DNA of 64,000 nt from Niastella yeongjuensis (GCF_900110245.1 NZ_FOCZ01000003.1:248001-312000); one strand, 5' to 3'; shown: positions 50,960 to 60,174, numbered from the stretch's first letter. Translations and numbers: made by a program. Notes: generated by a model not told the origin, from the sequence alone.

Positions 50960-52981
50960 ATGTTAAAACGATCCCTGTTTGCCATTGGCCTGCTGGCTGC
51001 CAACGCTGTATGGGCCCAACCAAAAAAAGACTATCCCGTACAGGCAGTAAACTTCACTGCCGTTCAGTTTACCGATAACTTCTGGTTGCCCCGCATGAAG
51101 ATCAACCATACCGTTACCATTCCCGCTTCCTTTGCCCGTTGTGAAAGCACCGGGCGGGTAAAGAACTTTGAAATGGCCGCTGCTCATAGCGGTAAGTTCT
51201 GCACTACCTATCCTTTTGATGATACCGACATCTACAAAACCATTGAAGGCGCCTCCTTTTCACTAAGCCTGTTCCCCGATAAAAAGCTGGAAGCGTATAT
51301 CGATTCTTTAATAGATAAAGTGGCTAAAGCACAGGAACCTGATGGATACCTGTATACGGCGCGCACCATAGATCCAACATCGCCGCACGCCTGGGCCGGT
51401 AATGAACGCTGGGTGAAAGAACGCGAGTTGAGCCATGAGTTGTACAATGCCGGTCATTTGTATGAAGCCGCCTATGCGCACTATTATGCCACAGGTAAAA
51501 AGAACCTGTTGAACATAGCCCTGAAAAATGCTGATCTCGTTTGTTCGGTGTTTGGTCCCGATAAACGGCACGTGGCCCCGGGGCATGAGATCGTTGAAAT
51601 GGGACTGGTAAAATTGTATCGCATCACCGGCAAACCCGAATACCTGCAAACGGCGAAATTCTTTATTGAAGAACGCGGTCATTACGACAAATACGACGCT
51701 AAAAGCAAAGACCCCTGGAAAAACGGAGCTTACTGGCAGGATGAAGTGCCGGTAGTTGATCAGCGCGAAGCGGTGGGGCATGCCGTTCGTGCCGGGTACC
51801 TTTATTCAGCCGTGGCCGATGTTGCCGCCCTCACCGGCGATGAAAAACTGTTGCAGGCCATTGATTCCATCTGGGAGAATGTGGTTACCAAAAAGATCTA
51901 TGTGCAGGGCGGACTGGGCGCCATTCCTTCCGGTGAACGCTTTGGTGATAACTATGAACTGCCGAATGCCACTGCTTATAATGAAACCTGTGCAGCCATC
52001 GCCGGTGTGTACTGGAACTACCGCATGTTTTTGTTGCATGGCGAATCAAAGTATATGGACGTGCTGGAGAAAATGTTGTACAACGGTCTTATCAGTGGAG
52101 TAGGGCTCGATGGAAAATCCTTCTTCTATACCAATGCCATGCAGATCAGGAATAACGCTTCGCACCGCAGTATGGAGCCGGCACGTTCGGGCTGGTTTGA
52201 ATGTTCGTGTTGTCCTACCAACCTCACCCGGCTGATCCCATCCATTCCCGGGTATGTATATGCACTGAAAGGCGATGCGGTGTATGTGAATCTGTTTGTA
52301 TCGGGCAACGCCAGCATACCCGTTCATGGTAAGCCTGTGAACATTGTGCAACAGAATAACTATCCCTGGGATGGGGCGCTGAGTTTTACAGTGTCGCCGC
52401 AAAAAAGCGATGCATTCAGCCTGCTGGTGCGTATTCCGGGCTGGGCCGGCAACCAGGCCATCCCATCTGACCTGTACTCCTTTACTGATAACCAAAATTG
52501 CAAAGTAACTATTTCTGTAAACGGGCAACCGGTTGACTATATCCTTGACAAGGGCTATGCCGTTATAAAACGCACCTGGAAAAAGGGCGATGTGTTGAAG
52601 GTTAACATGCCAATGAACGTGCGGCGGGTAGCAGCCAATGAAAAGGTGAAAGACGACCAGGGCAAAGTGGCCCTGCAACGCGGCCCGTTGATCTATTGTG
52701 CCGAATGGGCCGATAACGATGGCAAGGCAGCCAACATCCTGCTGCCTGCCGATGCCGCTTTTCAGGCATCTTTCAAACCAGATCTGTTAAATGGGGTAGA
52801 AATCTTACAAAGTGATCTGCCGGTAATAACTGTAGATGAAAAAGCACAAACGGTATCTACCACCCGAAAAACGGTAACCGCCATACCTTACTACGCCTGG
52901 GCCAACCGGGGTAAAGGGGAAATGATGGTATGGTTCCCGGTTAAGGTGAGGGATATTGATATTTACCCAACGGCCCCTTAA
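50960..52981 (+). CDS. Secreted GH127 beta-L-arabinofuranosidase
   Basis: A 673-residue exported glycoside hydrolase (formerly DUF1680). The signal peptide ends near AVWAQ (residue 19). The alpha/alpha barrel includes FTDNFWLPRMKINHTVTIPASFARCESTGRVKNF, VKERELSHELYNAGHLYEAAYAHY, GHEIVEMGLVKLYRITG, VDQREAVGHAVRAGYLYSAVADVAAL, and QGGLGAIPSGERFGDNYELPNATAYNETCAAIAGV. The metal-binding, nucleophile-containing site known for GH127 is visible as NETC and ECSCCPTNLTR. C-terminal beta domains follow from about 470. It likely removes L-arabinose from plant or glycoprotein glycans in the periplasm. No SusC/SusD pair is adjacent, so it is not in a classical utilisation locus here. Confidence 0.93.
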   Translation: MLKRSLFAIGLLAANAVWAQPKKDYPVQAVNFTAVQFTDNFWLPRMKINHTVTIPASFARCESTGRVKNFEMAAAHSGKFCTTYPFDDTDIYKTIEGASFSLSLFPDKKLEAYIDSLIDKVAKAQEPDGYLYTARTIDPTSPHAWAGNERWVKERELSHELYNAGHLYEAAYAHYYATGKKNLLNIALKNADLVCSVFGPDKRHVAPGHEIVEMGLVKLYRITGKPEYLQTAKFFIEERGHYDKYDAKSKDPWKNGAYWQDEVPVVDQREAVGHAVRAGYLYSAVADVAALTGDEKLLQAIDSIWENVVTKKIYVQGGLGAIPSGERFGDNYELPNATAYNETCAAIAGVYWNYRMFLLHGESKYMDVLEKMLYNGLISGVGLDGKSFFYTNAMQIRNNASHRSMEPARSGWFECSCCPTNLTRLIPSIPGYVYALKGDAVYVNLFVSGNASIPVHGKPVNIVQQNNYPWDGALSFTVSPQKSDAFSLLVRIPGWAGNQAIPSDLYSFTDNQNCKVTISVNGQPVDYILDKGYAVIKRTWKKGDVLKVNMPMNVRRVAANEKVKDDQGKVALQRGPLIYCAEWADNDGKAANILLPADAAFQASFKPDLLNGVEILQSDLPVITVDEKAQTVSTTRKTVTAIPYYAWANRGKGEMMVWFPVKVRDIDIYPTAP

Positions 52982-53099
52982 AGGGGTAGAGGGCAGAGGG
53001 CAGAAAAGAAAACCGTAAACGGTGATTGTATTTGCTTACAGCTGCCTTCCCACAGCCTACTGCCTCCAATCTCTGCCCTCTGCCTTCTGCCCTGTCTTC
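52974..53099. repeat. Inverted heptamer arrays starting on the GH127 stop codon
   Basis: A palindrome CCCCTTAAAGGGG (52975-52987) covers the stop codon. It is followed by AGAGGGCAGAGGGCAGA (52988-53004) and, 34 bp later, the inverted array TCTGCCCTCTGCCTTCTGCC within 53038-53099. The arms can pair. Confidence 0.72.
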
Positions 53100-53170
53100 A
53101 CTGGCATACAATTTTATTAACTGGATAGGTATTACCAGAACTATTCTTTCCATTAATAAAATTGACACCA

Positions 53171-54136
53171 ATGAAAAGCGGAACGACCAAATCAGTTATC
53201 GATGTCAACTGGTTTACTGTAGCACCCGGAGTATGGGGCCTGCGTGAAGGCTATGTAAACGTATACCTGATACATAATGCCGTTGAAAAGAAGTGGGTGT
53301 TGGTAGATGCAGGGTTAAAACGGTCGGCCATGAAGATCAAAGAACTGGCCGAATACCTGTTTTGGCCCGATTCAAAACCAGCCGCCATAATATTAACCCA
53401 TGGTCATTTCGATCATGTGGGGGCTGCTAAAGAACTGGCCAACGATTGGGATGTACCGGTATTTGCCCAGCTGATGGAAGTGCCTTATTTGTCGGGATTA
53501 TCGCCTTATCCACCTGCCGATCCATGGGCTGGCGGTGGTTTGTTGTCGGCGGTTTCGTCGGTTTTCCCTACCGGCCCGGTCAATATAAATGAACATCTTC
53601 AAATTCTGCCCGATGATGGCAGTCTTCCCTTTTTGCCCGACTGGAAATTCATTCATACACCGGGACATTCACCCGGACATATCAGTTTATGGCGCCGGCG
53701 CGACCGGGTACTGCTGGCTGGAGATGCTTTTGTAACCACCCGACAGGAATCTATATGGTCGGTACTCAGGCAAAGCCGCAAATTGACTGGTCCGCCCAGG
53801 TACTTTACCTACGATTGGGCGGCGGCTGAAAAGTCGGTAAAAACGCTGGCTGCACTGGAGCCTGAGATCGTTGCAACTGGTCACGGAATGCCGATGAGGG
53901 GGGAAGAAATGCGGAAAATGCTCCACAATCTTGCTGATAACTTTAAGGAGCTGGCGGTACCATTACGTGGCCGCTATACCCGCGAACCGGGAGTAGCAGG
54001 TACAGAAGGAGTTACATATATACCGAAACCTGTAAATAAGATCACGCCGATTGTTGCTGTAGCGGCCGGAGCTGCTGTGTTGGGCTTTACGGCGTGGATG
54101 GTTTATAAGAGTAGGAAGAATAATATTGAAAGTTGA
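53171..54136 (+). CDS. MBL-fold metallohydrolase with C-terminal membrane helix
   Basis: 321 residues from the ATG at 53171 (an upstream TTG at 53162 is weaker). Metallo-beta-lactamase motifs: ILTHGHFDHVGA (HxHxDH), HTPGHSPGHISLW with the next His, VLLAGDAFVTT with the bridging Asp, and IVATGHGMPM with the last His. A lid segment and the tail TPIVAVAAGAAVLGFTAWMVYKS, a single transmembrane helix, suggest inner-membrane anchoring. Substrate is unknown; related proteins include lactonases and glyoxalase II-like enzymes. The final codons and the stop TGA fall within an AAAGTTGAAAG-type repeat. Confidence 0.87.
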   Translation: MKSGTTKSVIDVNWFTVAPGVWGLREGYVNVYLIHNAVEKKWVLVDAGLKRSAMKIKELAEYLFWPDSKPAAIILTHGHFDHVGAAKELANDWDVPVFAQLMEVPYLSGLSPYPPADPWAGGGLLSAVSSVFPTGPVNINEHLQILPDDGSLPFLPDWKFIHTPGHSPGHISLWRRRDRVLLAGDAFVTTRQESIWSVLRQSRKLTGPPRYFTYDWAAAEKSVKTLAALEPEIVATGHGMPMRGEEMRKMLHNLADNFKELAVPLRGRYTREPGVAGTEGVTYIPKPVNKITPIVAVAAGAAVLGFTAWMVYKSRKNNIES

Positions 54137-54154
54137 AAGTTCAAAGTTGAAAGT
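54124..54154 (+). repeat. AAAGTTGA/AAAGTTCA repeat spanning the MBL gene stop
   Basis: Period-7 units that encode the last residues Glu-Ser and the TGA stop of the MBL gene, then run toward the convergent coaE gene 26 bp away. Confidence 0.7.
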
Positions 54155-54162
54155 GCCTCTGC

Positions 54163-54759
54163 CTACCGCGCAATGCTCAATTGGATCAGTTGCTCGTGTA
54201 AGGCGAGTACCTGGGGAATAACCGGTTTTTGTTCATCATTGAAGATAACAAAATCGCATAACCGCATTTTAATGGATTCCTGTATTTGCTTGCTCATGCG
54301 GGCCAATACCTGTTCGCGGGTAGAACCATCGCGTTTCATTGCCCGCAGCATCCGCAATGGAGTAGGGGCCGATACCCCGATGATATAGTCATGCTGGTCC
54401 TGGGTACCGCTTTCAAAAATGATGGCAGCTTCCTTAATGACATAAGGAGTGGTTTGTTTGGCCATCCATTCGGCTGCATCCCGAATGGTAATGGGATGTA
54501 CCAGGGAATTCATTAAAGCCAGTTTGTCTTTATCGTTAAATACCTGTCCGCCAATATAGGCACGGTCGAGCTGATTGTTTTTGTAAGAAGCCGGCCCAAA
54601 ATGCTGAATAATCTGCTGGCGCAGCCATTCATCTTCATTCATCAGGCGTTTGGCAGCGTCATCGGCAGAGTATACCGGAATACCGAGTACTTCAAATACT
54701 TTGGCCACAGTGCTTTTGCCACTGCCGATGCCTCCCGTTAAACCGATTCTTAAAGTCAT
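54163..54759 (-). CDS. coaE: Dephospho-CoA kinase
   Basis: The last step of coenzyme A synthesis: ATP-dependent 3' phosphorylation of dephospho-CoA. 198 residues. The P-loop is in LTGGIGSGKSTVAKVF (about 7-20), followed by PVYSADDAAKRLM with the catalytic Asp, LDRAYIGGQVFND, LVHPITIRDAAEWM and EAAIIFESGTQD. The C-terminus has ILARMSKQIQES-like VLARMSKQIQES and CDFVIFNDEQKPVIPQVLALHEQL. Separate from the yajC unit, with a repeat-rich 352-bp gap between. Confidence 0.95.
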   Translation of the reverse strand: MTLRIGLTGGIGSGKSTVAKVFEVLGIPVYSADDAAKRLMNEDEWLRQQIIQHFGPASYKNNQLDRAYIGGQVFNDKDKLALMNSLVHPITIRDAAEWMAKQTTPYVIKEAAIIFESGTQDQHDYIIGVSAPTPLRMLRAMKRDGSTREQVLARMSKQIQESIKMRLCDFVIFNDEQKPVIPQVLALHEQLIQLSIAR

Positions 54760-54781
54760 AGAAAGGGCAAGGTAGATAAAA

Positions 54782-54919
54782 AGGTTGAAAGGCAGTAGGG
54801 AATGGGCAATAGGGGAAGGCAGAGAGTTGAAAGTTCAAAGTTTGAAGTTGAAAGGTTAACAGGTTGACAAGTTAACAGGTTGATAGGTTAACAGGTTGAT
54901 AGGGTTGATAGAGTTAATA
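54782..54919 (+). repeat. Composite of three short-period repeat families
   Basis: Heptamers (54791-54823) merge into AAAGTTCAAAGTTTGAAGTTG (54826-54855), which merges into GTTAACAGGTTGACAAGTTA and further period-8 units to about 54919. The direct junctions suggest the families arise at shared sites. Confidence 0.78.
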
Positions 54920-54950
54920 AAGGCGAAAGGTTGGAGCGAGGTTGTATTTC

Positions 54951-55005
54951 TCCCCCTTCCGCCAACTGGCGGAGACGGGGGAGGCTGGTGGGGCCGCGCT
55001 GAGGT
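54951..55005. repeat. GC-rich palindromic element, relative of the 42841 and 11189 elements
   Basis: TCCCCC, the palindrome TCCGCCAACTGGCGGA, CGGGGGAGG, CTGGTGGGGCC and then GCCGCGCTGAGGT. The CCCCC/GGGGG hairpin followed by a GG-rich GGCC end matches one end of the 42841-42967 element; the palindrome and the final 13-mer match 11189-11216. Confidence 0.65.
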
Positions 55006-55052
55006 GTATTTGCTTAAAGCTTATGGCTTACAGCTTTCACCTGCATCTAAAC

Positions 55053-55084
55053 AAAAAAGGCGTCCCGATACATCGGAACACCTT
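55053..55084 (-). terminator. Intrinsic terminator after yajC
   Basis: On the minus strand AGGTGTTCCGAT pairs with ATCGGGACGCCT, with one mismatch and G-T pairs, followed by TTTTTT. Confidence 0.85.
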
Positions 55085-55111
55085 CTTAATTATATGACTT
55101 CCTTTCGGAAA

Positions 55112-55447
55112 TTACTTAGCTGGTGTAGTAGCAGCTGGCTTGTTTACGTTAGCGGTCATCTCCAGAGAGATAGCGCTTTTTTCAATTTTCATATAGCTGC
55201 CTGGGCTGGTTTCCAGCTCAATGGTGCCATCTTCGTTCAGTTTATTTACACGACCATGGATACCGGCAATGGTAACGATCTTGTCGCCTTTCTGTAAATT
55301 CTCCTGGAAAGATTTGGCTTGTTTTGCTTTTTTAGCCTGCGGACGGATCATAAATAACCAGAATACGAGGATCATACCTACGAGAAGGATCAACTGCATG
55401 TATCCTCCACCGCCACCCTGAGCTTGCAATAAAATAACTGCTGTCAT
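55112..55447 (-). CDS. yajC: Preprotein translocase subunit YajC
   Basis: 111 residues: one N-terminal transmembrane helix (about 15-36, YMQLILLVGMILVFWLFMIRP), then the basic RPQAKKAKQAKSFQENLQKGDKIVTIAGIHGRVNKLNEDGTIELET segment typical of YajC, and a short C-terminal tail. It associates with SecDF in the Sec holocomplex. It is the third gene after nusB and the DUF1573 gene, 51 bp downstream of the latter. Confidence 0.95.
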   Translation of the reverse strand: MTAVILLQAQGGGGGYMQLILLVGMILVFWLFMIRPQAKKAKQAKSFQENLQKGDKIVTIAGIHGRVNKLNEDGTIELETSPGSYMKIEKSAISLEMTANVNKPAATTPAK

Positions 55448-55498
55448 TGTTATGTGAATTTGAAAATTTTAAAATTGGTGAATTGAAATCGAAAGGGA

Positions 55499-55933
55499 TT
55501 ACTTCCCTTTTTCAACTTCAACATCAAAATGCACTTTATGGTTTTGGGTGCCTTTGGTATTTGCTTCTATATAAATATCCTTGCTGTTATGTCCTTCCCG
55601 GCCCTGGCTGTTGAAAGACGCCTTAATAAGGCCTTCGCCACCCGGAGCAACCGGTTCTTTTGGCGGTTCGGCGGCAGTACAACCACAACCTGGTCTAACT
55701 GTACGGATAATCAGCGGTTTATCACCTGTATTCTTGAAACGGAAAGAGACATCCAGCTTTTGTCCTTCGGTGATCTTTCCATAATCCTTTGTTGAATCTA
55801 TCCATTCAATAGTGGTGAATTTAGTACTGTCGAACGCTTCTTTTGGGATCAAAGGGGTACCCGGAGGCGTTTTGTCTGCATAGTCGCAACCGATAAAGGT
55901 GGCTACAGCTATAAAGGCCAAAAAGTATTTCAT
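55499..55933 (-). CDS. DUF1573 lipoprotein
   Basis: 144 residues from the ATG at 55933. The lipobox Cys is near residue 16 (AVATFIGCDYADK). The Ig-like DUF1573 domain shows TTIEWIDSTKDYGKITEGQKLDVSFRFKNTGDKPLIIRTVRPGCGCTAAEPPKEPVAPGGEGLIKASFNSQGREGHNSKDIYIEAN, with the GCGC pair of this family. The start is chosen because a -7 box lies at 55951-55958, which would fall inside the gene if the upstream start at 55963 were used. Function is unknown; it is common beside nusB/yajC in Bacteroidota. Confidence 0.9.
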   Translation of the reverse strand: MKYFLAFIAVATFIGCDYADKTPPGTPLIPKEAFDSTKFTTIEWIDSTKDYGKITEGQKLDVSFRFKNTGDKPLIIRTVRPGCGCTAAEPPKEPVAPGGEGLIKASFNSQGREGHNSKDIYIEANTKGTQNHKVHFDVEVEKGK

Positions 55934-55950
55934 CAAGGGATAAATTTTTG

Positions 55951-55958
55951 CAAATCTA
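55951..55958 (-). promoter_or_regulatory. -7 promoter element of the DUF1573-yajC unit (TAGATTTG)
   Basis: A minus-strand exact TAnnTTTG match, 17 bp before the 55933 start and just past the nusB stop, giving this pair its own internal promoter. Confidence 0.55.
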
Positions 55959-55973
55959 ATCAAAGCAACTCAA

Positions 55974-56954
55974 TCAGGAAGGTTTATTCGCCGATTGCTG
56001 TGGCTGTGTTCCATTAGGGGTAAAAGCCACCTTGTGCATTTGATTGTCCCGAACCAGGTCTTTATGTATATTATCCAGAATACCATTTACAAACTGGCCG
56101 CTTTGCGGGGTACTGTATTCCTTCGCCAGGTCAATGTATTCGTTAATGGTAACTTTTGGGGGAATGGTCTCGAAAAATAAGAATTCGCAAACACCCATCC
56201 GCATCAGGATCATATCCAGGGAGGCAATACGGTCTGGGTCCCAGTTTTTGAGTTTGGGTTTTATGTATTGCAGCGCCAGTTCTTTTTTCTCCAGCGTGGT
56301 TTGCAGCAGGTTTTTAGCAAACTGCCATTTTTCTTTGCTCAGTAATTCCTGGAAGTTGTAGGCCGTAGGTTTGTTCAAAAAGTTCTGCATCAGCACTACC
56401 AGCATATCGGCATCATCGTCCCAGTTGCTGAAGTACTCTTCAATGTAACTGGTAAAGATTTCATTGGGTAACAACAGGGTGTTGAAAATGTACTCCAGCA
56501 TTTCCTTTTCCTCTTTCTTATCCCTGCCCTGTACTGCTATGTATTGCTGGTATTTTTCTGAATCAACCAGTTCCTGGTAGATCTTTTTCAGCATGTCCTG
56601 GTCAACCCAGCCTTCAGGTCTGTCGTCTTTAACGGCTTGTTTGTAGGAAGGGTGTTCGAGGATCTTCCACAGTAATTCGTTACCGGCTAATTTAATATTA
56701 ACGTTCAGGTCTTCTTTCGTTGGCAAGTGTTTGGAAGCGCGGTTGCGGGAATCGGTTTCCGCGTAACGGGCCACTTCAGTAACAAAGTGGATCAAATAAA
56801 TAAAAAGCGAACGGGTTTGATCAAAATGCTTCTGTAAAATCTTCACTGTATCAACTGGCTTGGCTGGTACCTCGCCACCTGATTCTGCGATCTGGCTTTC
56901 TACAGAATAAATGGTTTGCATAACCTTCACACGAATGTTTCTTCTGCTGATCAT
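55974..56954 (-). CDS. nusB: Transcription antitermination protein NusB (long form)
   Basis: 326 residues from the ATG at 56954, which starts MISRRNIRVKVMQTIYS. The long N-terminal half is typical of Bacteroidota NusB, and the C-terminal 130 residues form the classical NusB fold: LLQTTLEKKELALQYIKPKLKNWDPDRIASLDMILMRMGVCEFLFFETIPPKVTINEYIDLAKEYSTPQSGQFVNGILDNI. It binds boxA RNA with NusE to help rRNA transcription. The frame is open to 57026, but the -7 box at 56981 lies inside that extension, supporting the shorter start. Confidence 0.93.
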   Translation of the reverse strand: MISRRNIRVKVMQTIYSVESQIAESGGEVPAKPVDTVKILQKHFDQTRSLFIYLIHFVTEVARYAETDSRNRASKHLPTKEDLNVNIKLAGNELLWKILEHPSYKQAVKDDRPEGWVDQDMLKKIYQELVDSEKYQQYIAVQGRDKKEEKEMLEYIFNTLLLPNEIFTSYIEEYFSNWDDDADMLVVLMQNFLNKPTAYNFQELLSKEKWQFAKNLLQTTLEKKELALQYIKPKLKNWDPDRIASLDMILMRMGVCEFLFFETIPPKVTINEYIDLAKEYSTPQSGQFVNGILDNIHKDLVRDNQMHKVAFTPNGTQPQQSANKPS

Positions 56955-56980
56955 TTTGCAAGAACTTGTTTTTGAGGGCA

Positions 56981-56988
56981 CAAAGCTA
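56981..56988 (-). promoter_or_regulatory. -7 promoter element of nusB (TAGCTTTG)
   Basis: A minus-strand exact TAnnTTTG match 26 bp before the ATG at 56954; it sets the start of NusB. Confidence 0.55.
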
Positions 56989-57205
56989 AACGATTTACAG
57001 GGTACACCCAAAATCGTGTTTATCATCTTTAATACAATATCATTTTCTTGTTCAACGACAATTTACTGGTATAGAATCATTTGAGTGCTGCAAAAATGGC
57101 ACATTAAAATCCGATAAAGCTGCAGGCCTTTGGCTCATTTCTGCCATACTTTGCCAAAAACCCTGAAAAAATGGCCTTTAGCTAAGGATTGGTATAAAAT
57201 TCGTT

Positions 57206-57213
57206 TACTTTTG
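57206..57213 (+). promoter_or_regulatory. -7 promoter element of groESL (TACTTTTG)
   Basis: An exact TAnnTTTG match 79 bp before the groES ATG. Confidence 0.5.
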
Positions 57214-57292
57214 CCGCCCGGCTTTTTGGCAGGTAAAACCAAAACCGGCATCCTCAAACTCAACATCATCTAAAATCAAAAATTAATACACT

Positions 57293-57583
57293 ATGGCTAA
57301 GAAAGTAGATGCTATAAACGTTACCCCGCTGCACGACAGGGTAATTGTTCGCCCAGCTAAAGCGGAAGAAAAAACCGCAGGTGGTATCATTATCCCGGAT
57401 ACTGCTAAAGAAAAGCCTCAACGCGGTACGGTTGTAGCAGCCGGTCCTGGTAAAAAAGATGAGCCGGTTACTGTAAAAGTTGGTGATACAGTTCTGTATG
57501 GCAAATATGCAGGTACTGAGATCCAGATCGAAGGCGATGACCTGCTGATCATGCGTGAAAGCGATATTTTAGCTATTGTTTAA
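57293..57583 (+). CDS. groES: Co-chaperonin GroES
   Basis: The 10-kDa lid of the GroEL chamber, a heptamer. 96 residues. [42 protein letters not shown] contains the mobile loop ([15 protein letters not shown]) that docks to Gro[38 protein letters not shown] completes the fold. It is followed after 57 bp by groEL in a single operon. Confidence 0.98.
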   Translation: MAKKVDAINVTPLHDRVIVRPAKAEEKTAGGIIIPDTAKEKPQRGTVVAAGPGKKDEPVTVKVGDTVLYGKYAGTEIQIEGDDLLIMRESDILAIV

Positions 57584-57640
57584 TCCGAAGCCAACCTTCA
57601 GACCTAATTATTCAAAACTTCAAATTCTCAAATTTATAAT

Positions 57641-59278
57641 ATGGCAAAACAACTTTTCTTCGATATCGAGGCCCGCAATAGAATGAAAAAGGGTGTTGAC
57701 GCTCTGGCCAATGCTGTAAAAGTAACTTTAGGCCCTAAAGGCCGTAACGTAGTACTGGAGAAAAAATTCGGTGCTCCTGCTGTAACAAAAGATGGTGTTA
57801 CTGTAGCAAAAGAAATCGAACTGGAAGATCCCATTGAAAATATGGGTGCCCAAATGGTTAAAGAAGTAGCTTCTAAAACTGCTGACATTGCAGGTGATGG
57901 TACTACTACAGCTACCGTTCTGGCACAATCTATCATCAGCGAAGGTTTGAAAAACGTAGCTGCTGGTGCGAACCCAATGGACCTGAAACGCGGTATCGAT
58001 AAAGCTGTTGAAGCAGTTATCGAAAACCTGCAGGGTCAATCACAACCTGTTGGCATCGACAGCAAAAAGATCCAACAAGTTGCTTCTATCTCTGCCAACA
58101 ACGACGAAGCTATCGGTAAACTGATCGCTGAAGCGTTCTCTAAAGTAGGTAAAGAAGGTGTTATCACTGTAGAAGAAGCAAAAGGTACCGATACTACTGT
58201 TGATGTAGTAGAAGGTATGCAATTCGACCGCGGTTACACTTCAGCTTATTTCGTTACCAACAGCGAAAAAATGCAGGCTGAACTGGACAACCCTTACATC
58301 CTGATCTACGACAAAAAGATCAGCGCCATGAAAGATATTCTGCACATTCTGGAAAAGGTAGCACAAAGCGGCCGTCCTTTACTGATCATTGCAGAAGAAC
58401 TGGAAGGTGAAGCACTGGCTACCCTGGTAGTTAACAAACTGCGTGGTACCCTGAAAGTGGCTGCTGTAAAAGCTCCAGGTTTCGGCGACCGTCGTAAAGA
58501 AATGCTGCAGGATATCGCTATCCTTACCAAAGGTATCGTTATCAGCGAAGAGCAAGGTTACAAACTGGAAGGTGCTGACCTGACTTACTTAGGACAAGCA
58601 GCTTCTATCACTATCGATAAAGACAATACTACTATCGTAGGTGGTAAAGGTAAAAAAGACGATATCAACGCCCGCGTAAACCAGATCAAAGCTCAGATCG
58701 ACGTAACTACTTCTGATTACGATAAAGAAAAGTTACAAGAGCGCCTGGCTAAATTAAGCGGTGGTGTGGCTGTACTGTACGTAGGTGCTGCTACTGAAGT
58801 TGAAATGAAAGAGAAAAAAGACCGCGTTGACGATGCCCTGCACGCAACCCGCGCTGCCGTTGAAGAAGGCATCGTACCTGGTGGTGGTGTAGCTTACATC
58901 CGCGCAATCGCTGGTTTAAACAAACTGAAAGGTTTGAACGAAGATGAGAACACCGGTATTGCTATTGTAAAACGCGCTATTGAAGAGCCGCTGCGTCAAA
59001 TTGTTGCCAACTGCGGTATCGAAGGTAGCATTGTGGTACAAAAAGTAAAAGAAGGTGAGAACGATTACGGTTTCAATGCACGTACAGAGAAATACGAAAA
59101 CCTGCTCCGCGCTGGTGTAATCGATCCTACTAAAGTTACTCGTATCGCTTTGGAAAACGCTGCTTCAATCTCTGGCATGGTACTTACCACTGAGTGTGTA
59201 ATTGCCGATAAACCTAAGAAAGAAGAACCCCATGTACATGGCGGTGGCGCTCCTGGTATGGGTGGCATGGATTATTAA
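57641..59278 (+). CDS. groEL: Chaperonin GroEL
   Basis: The 60-kDa ATP-driven folding chamber, a double heptamer. 545 residues. Signatures: [49 protein letters not shown] with the catalytic Asp, the apical-domain segment around [20 protein letters not shown]-like [40 protein letters not shown], and [15 protein letters not shown]. The C-terminus is a short Gly-Met tail ([12 protein letters not shown]). Codon use is cleaner than in neighbours, as expected for a highly expressed gene. Confidence 0.99.
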   Translation: MAKQLFFDIEARNRMKKGVDALANAVKVTLGPKGRNVVLEKKFGAPAVTKDGVTVAKEIELEDPIENMGAQMVKEVASKTADIAGDGTTTATVLAQSIISEGLKNVAAGANPMDLKRGIDKAVEAVIENLQGQSQPVGIDSKKIQQVASISANNDEAIGKLIAEAFSKVGKEGVITVEEAKGTDTTVDVVEGMQFDRGYTSAYFVTNSEKMQAELDNPYILIYDKKISAMKDILHILEKVAQSGRPLLIIAEELEGEALATLVVNKLRGTLKVAAVKAPGFGDRRKEMLQDIAILTKGIVISEEQGYKLEGADLTYLGQAASITIDKDNTTIVGGKGKKDDINARVNQIKAQIDVTTSDYDKEKLQERLAKLSGGVAVLYVGAATEVEMKEKKDRVDDALHATRAAVEEGIVPGGGVAYIRAIAGLNKLKGLNEDENTGIAIVKRAIEEPLRQIVANCGIEGSIVVQKVKEGENDYGFNARTEKYENLLRAGVIDPTKVTRIALENAASISGMVLTTECVIADKPKKEEPHVHGGGAPGMGGMDY

Positions 59279-59302
59279 TCCTAACTCGCTCTATTATATG
59301 TC

Positions 59303-59330
59303 CCCCCGATTGTATCGGGGGATTTTTTTT
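59303..59330 (+). terminator. Intrinsic terminator after groEL
   Basis: CCCCCGAT/ATCGGGGG (8 perfect pairs, loop TGT) followed by eight T. Confidence 0.93.
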
Positions 59331-59385
59331 GCCCGGTTGCTGCTATTTCCCCTTTCTACTGATATCTTGTGGCAAATCCCTGCCC

Positions 59386-60174
59386 ATGAAACAAATTTTA
59401 CTCTTACTCTATGGCCTTTTCTCCGGCTTTTTAATGGCGCAGGATTGCAGGGACCATGTGCTGATGCAAAAGGGTGTTCAGCTCACCTACAATGTGTATT
59501 GGCCAAAAGGGGATAATTTCTTCAGACCTGTTTCCCGGCTGGTATATGAGGTAAACCAGGTAAAAGACAGTGCTGGTAGTACCTTTAGTTTCATTACCAA
59601 AAGAGGTTTTAGCATTGTTGACTCCAATAATCATTTTGAAAGGAAGGTTGTTTTGAAATGCGGCGGACAGCACCTGAATATTCCATTTGATTTTTATTCA
59701 AACGATACCTTTTATCTGCAAGATTTAATCCCTGAAGCGAAGGGATATAAAAACGATTATTTTGTTGCCTATACATTACTTGAGGAAGCCATCACTTACA
59801 TTGTTCCATTGGTAATGGACGGAATTGACGAATTACCGGGAGGGAAAAAGCAGTTTAGACAAAGTGAAATGCAGGGATACAAGCCATACTTTGTATGTGA
59901 ATGGCATCCTTACCATGAGTACAGTTATACGATCAAGGTCATTAAAAGGGAAGGTCGAAAAATGGTTACAACGCCTGCAGGAGCTTTTGCCTGTGTTAAG
60001 TTTTGCATGGAACTTGATGAGAAATGGAAAGGCGATACCTCTCCATTAAAATGTTGGTTATATTTTAACGAGGATGCCGGATTGGTAAAGTTTGAAAATG
60101 ACCATCACCCTGCTCATGTGGAGCTTGTCAGTATCAGAAATAACAATCAGGAAACGTTTTTAGGCAAATGGTAA
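59386..60174 (+). CDS. Secreted protein, TapB/DUF3108-like
   Basis: 262 residues from the ATG at 59386, with a signal peptide ending near FLMAQDC. The mature protein is nearly all beta strand: GVQLTYNVYWPKGDNFFRPVSRLVYEVNQVKDSAGSTFSFITKRGF, then a middle VLKCGGQHLNIPFDFY and VTTPAGAFACVKFCMELDEKW with CWLYFNEDAGLVKFEN. This pattern, a parent-molecule ligand cup with GAFxCxK and WY..GxGLVK elements, matches TapB-like proteins of Bacteroidota. No catalytic residues are assigned. Confidence 0.72.
   Translation: MKQILLLLYGLFSGFLMAQDCRDHVLMQKGVQLTYNVYWPKGDNFFRPVSRLVYEVNQVKDSAGSTFSFITKRGFSIVDSNNHFERKVVLKCGGQHLNIPFDFYSNDTFYLQDLIPEAKGYKNDYFVAYTLLEEAITYIVPLVMDGIDELPGGKKQFRQSEMQGYKPYFVCEWHPYHEYSYTIKVIKREGRKMVTTPAGAFACVKFCMELDEKWKGDTSPLKCWLYFNEDAGLVKFENDHHPAHVELVSIRNNNQETFLGKW

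Larger units (their letters stand above)
54760..55111. other. Repeat hot spot between coaE and yajC
   Basis: 352 bp holding several repeat types one after another: GGCAGTAG/GGCAGAG heptamers, AAAGTTCA/AAAGTTTG repeats, a GTTAACAG/GTTGACAA period-8 array, the GC-rich palindromic element, and the yajC terminator. No gene is seen. Confidence 0.75.
56955..57292. other. Divergent promoter region nusB / groESL
   Basis: 338 bp with the nusB -7 box (56981, minus) and the groES -7 box (57206, plus). No CIRCE inverted repeat (TTAGCACTC-N9-GAGTGCTAA) is seen; only a GAGTGCT half-like string at 57083. No gene is seen. Confidence 0.6.

Noticed and set aside
57083-57089. GAGTGCT half-site upstream of groES as a CIRCE heat-shock operator
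   Set aside because: The inverted partner TTAGCACTC at 9-bp spacing is absent, so HrcA control is not supported by sequence.
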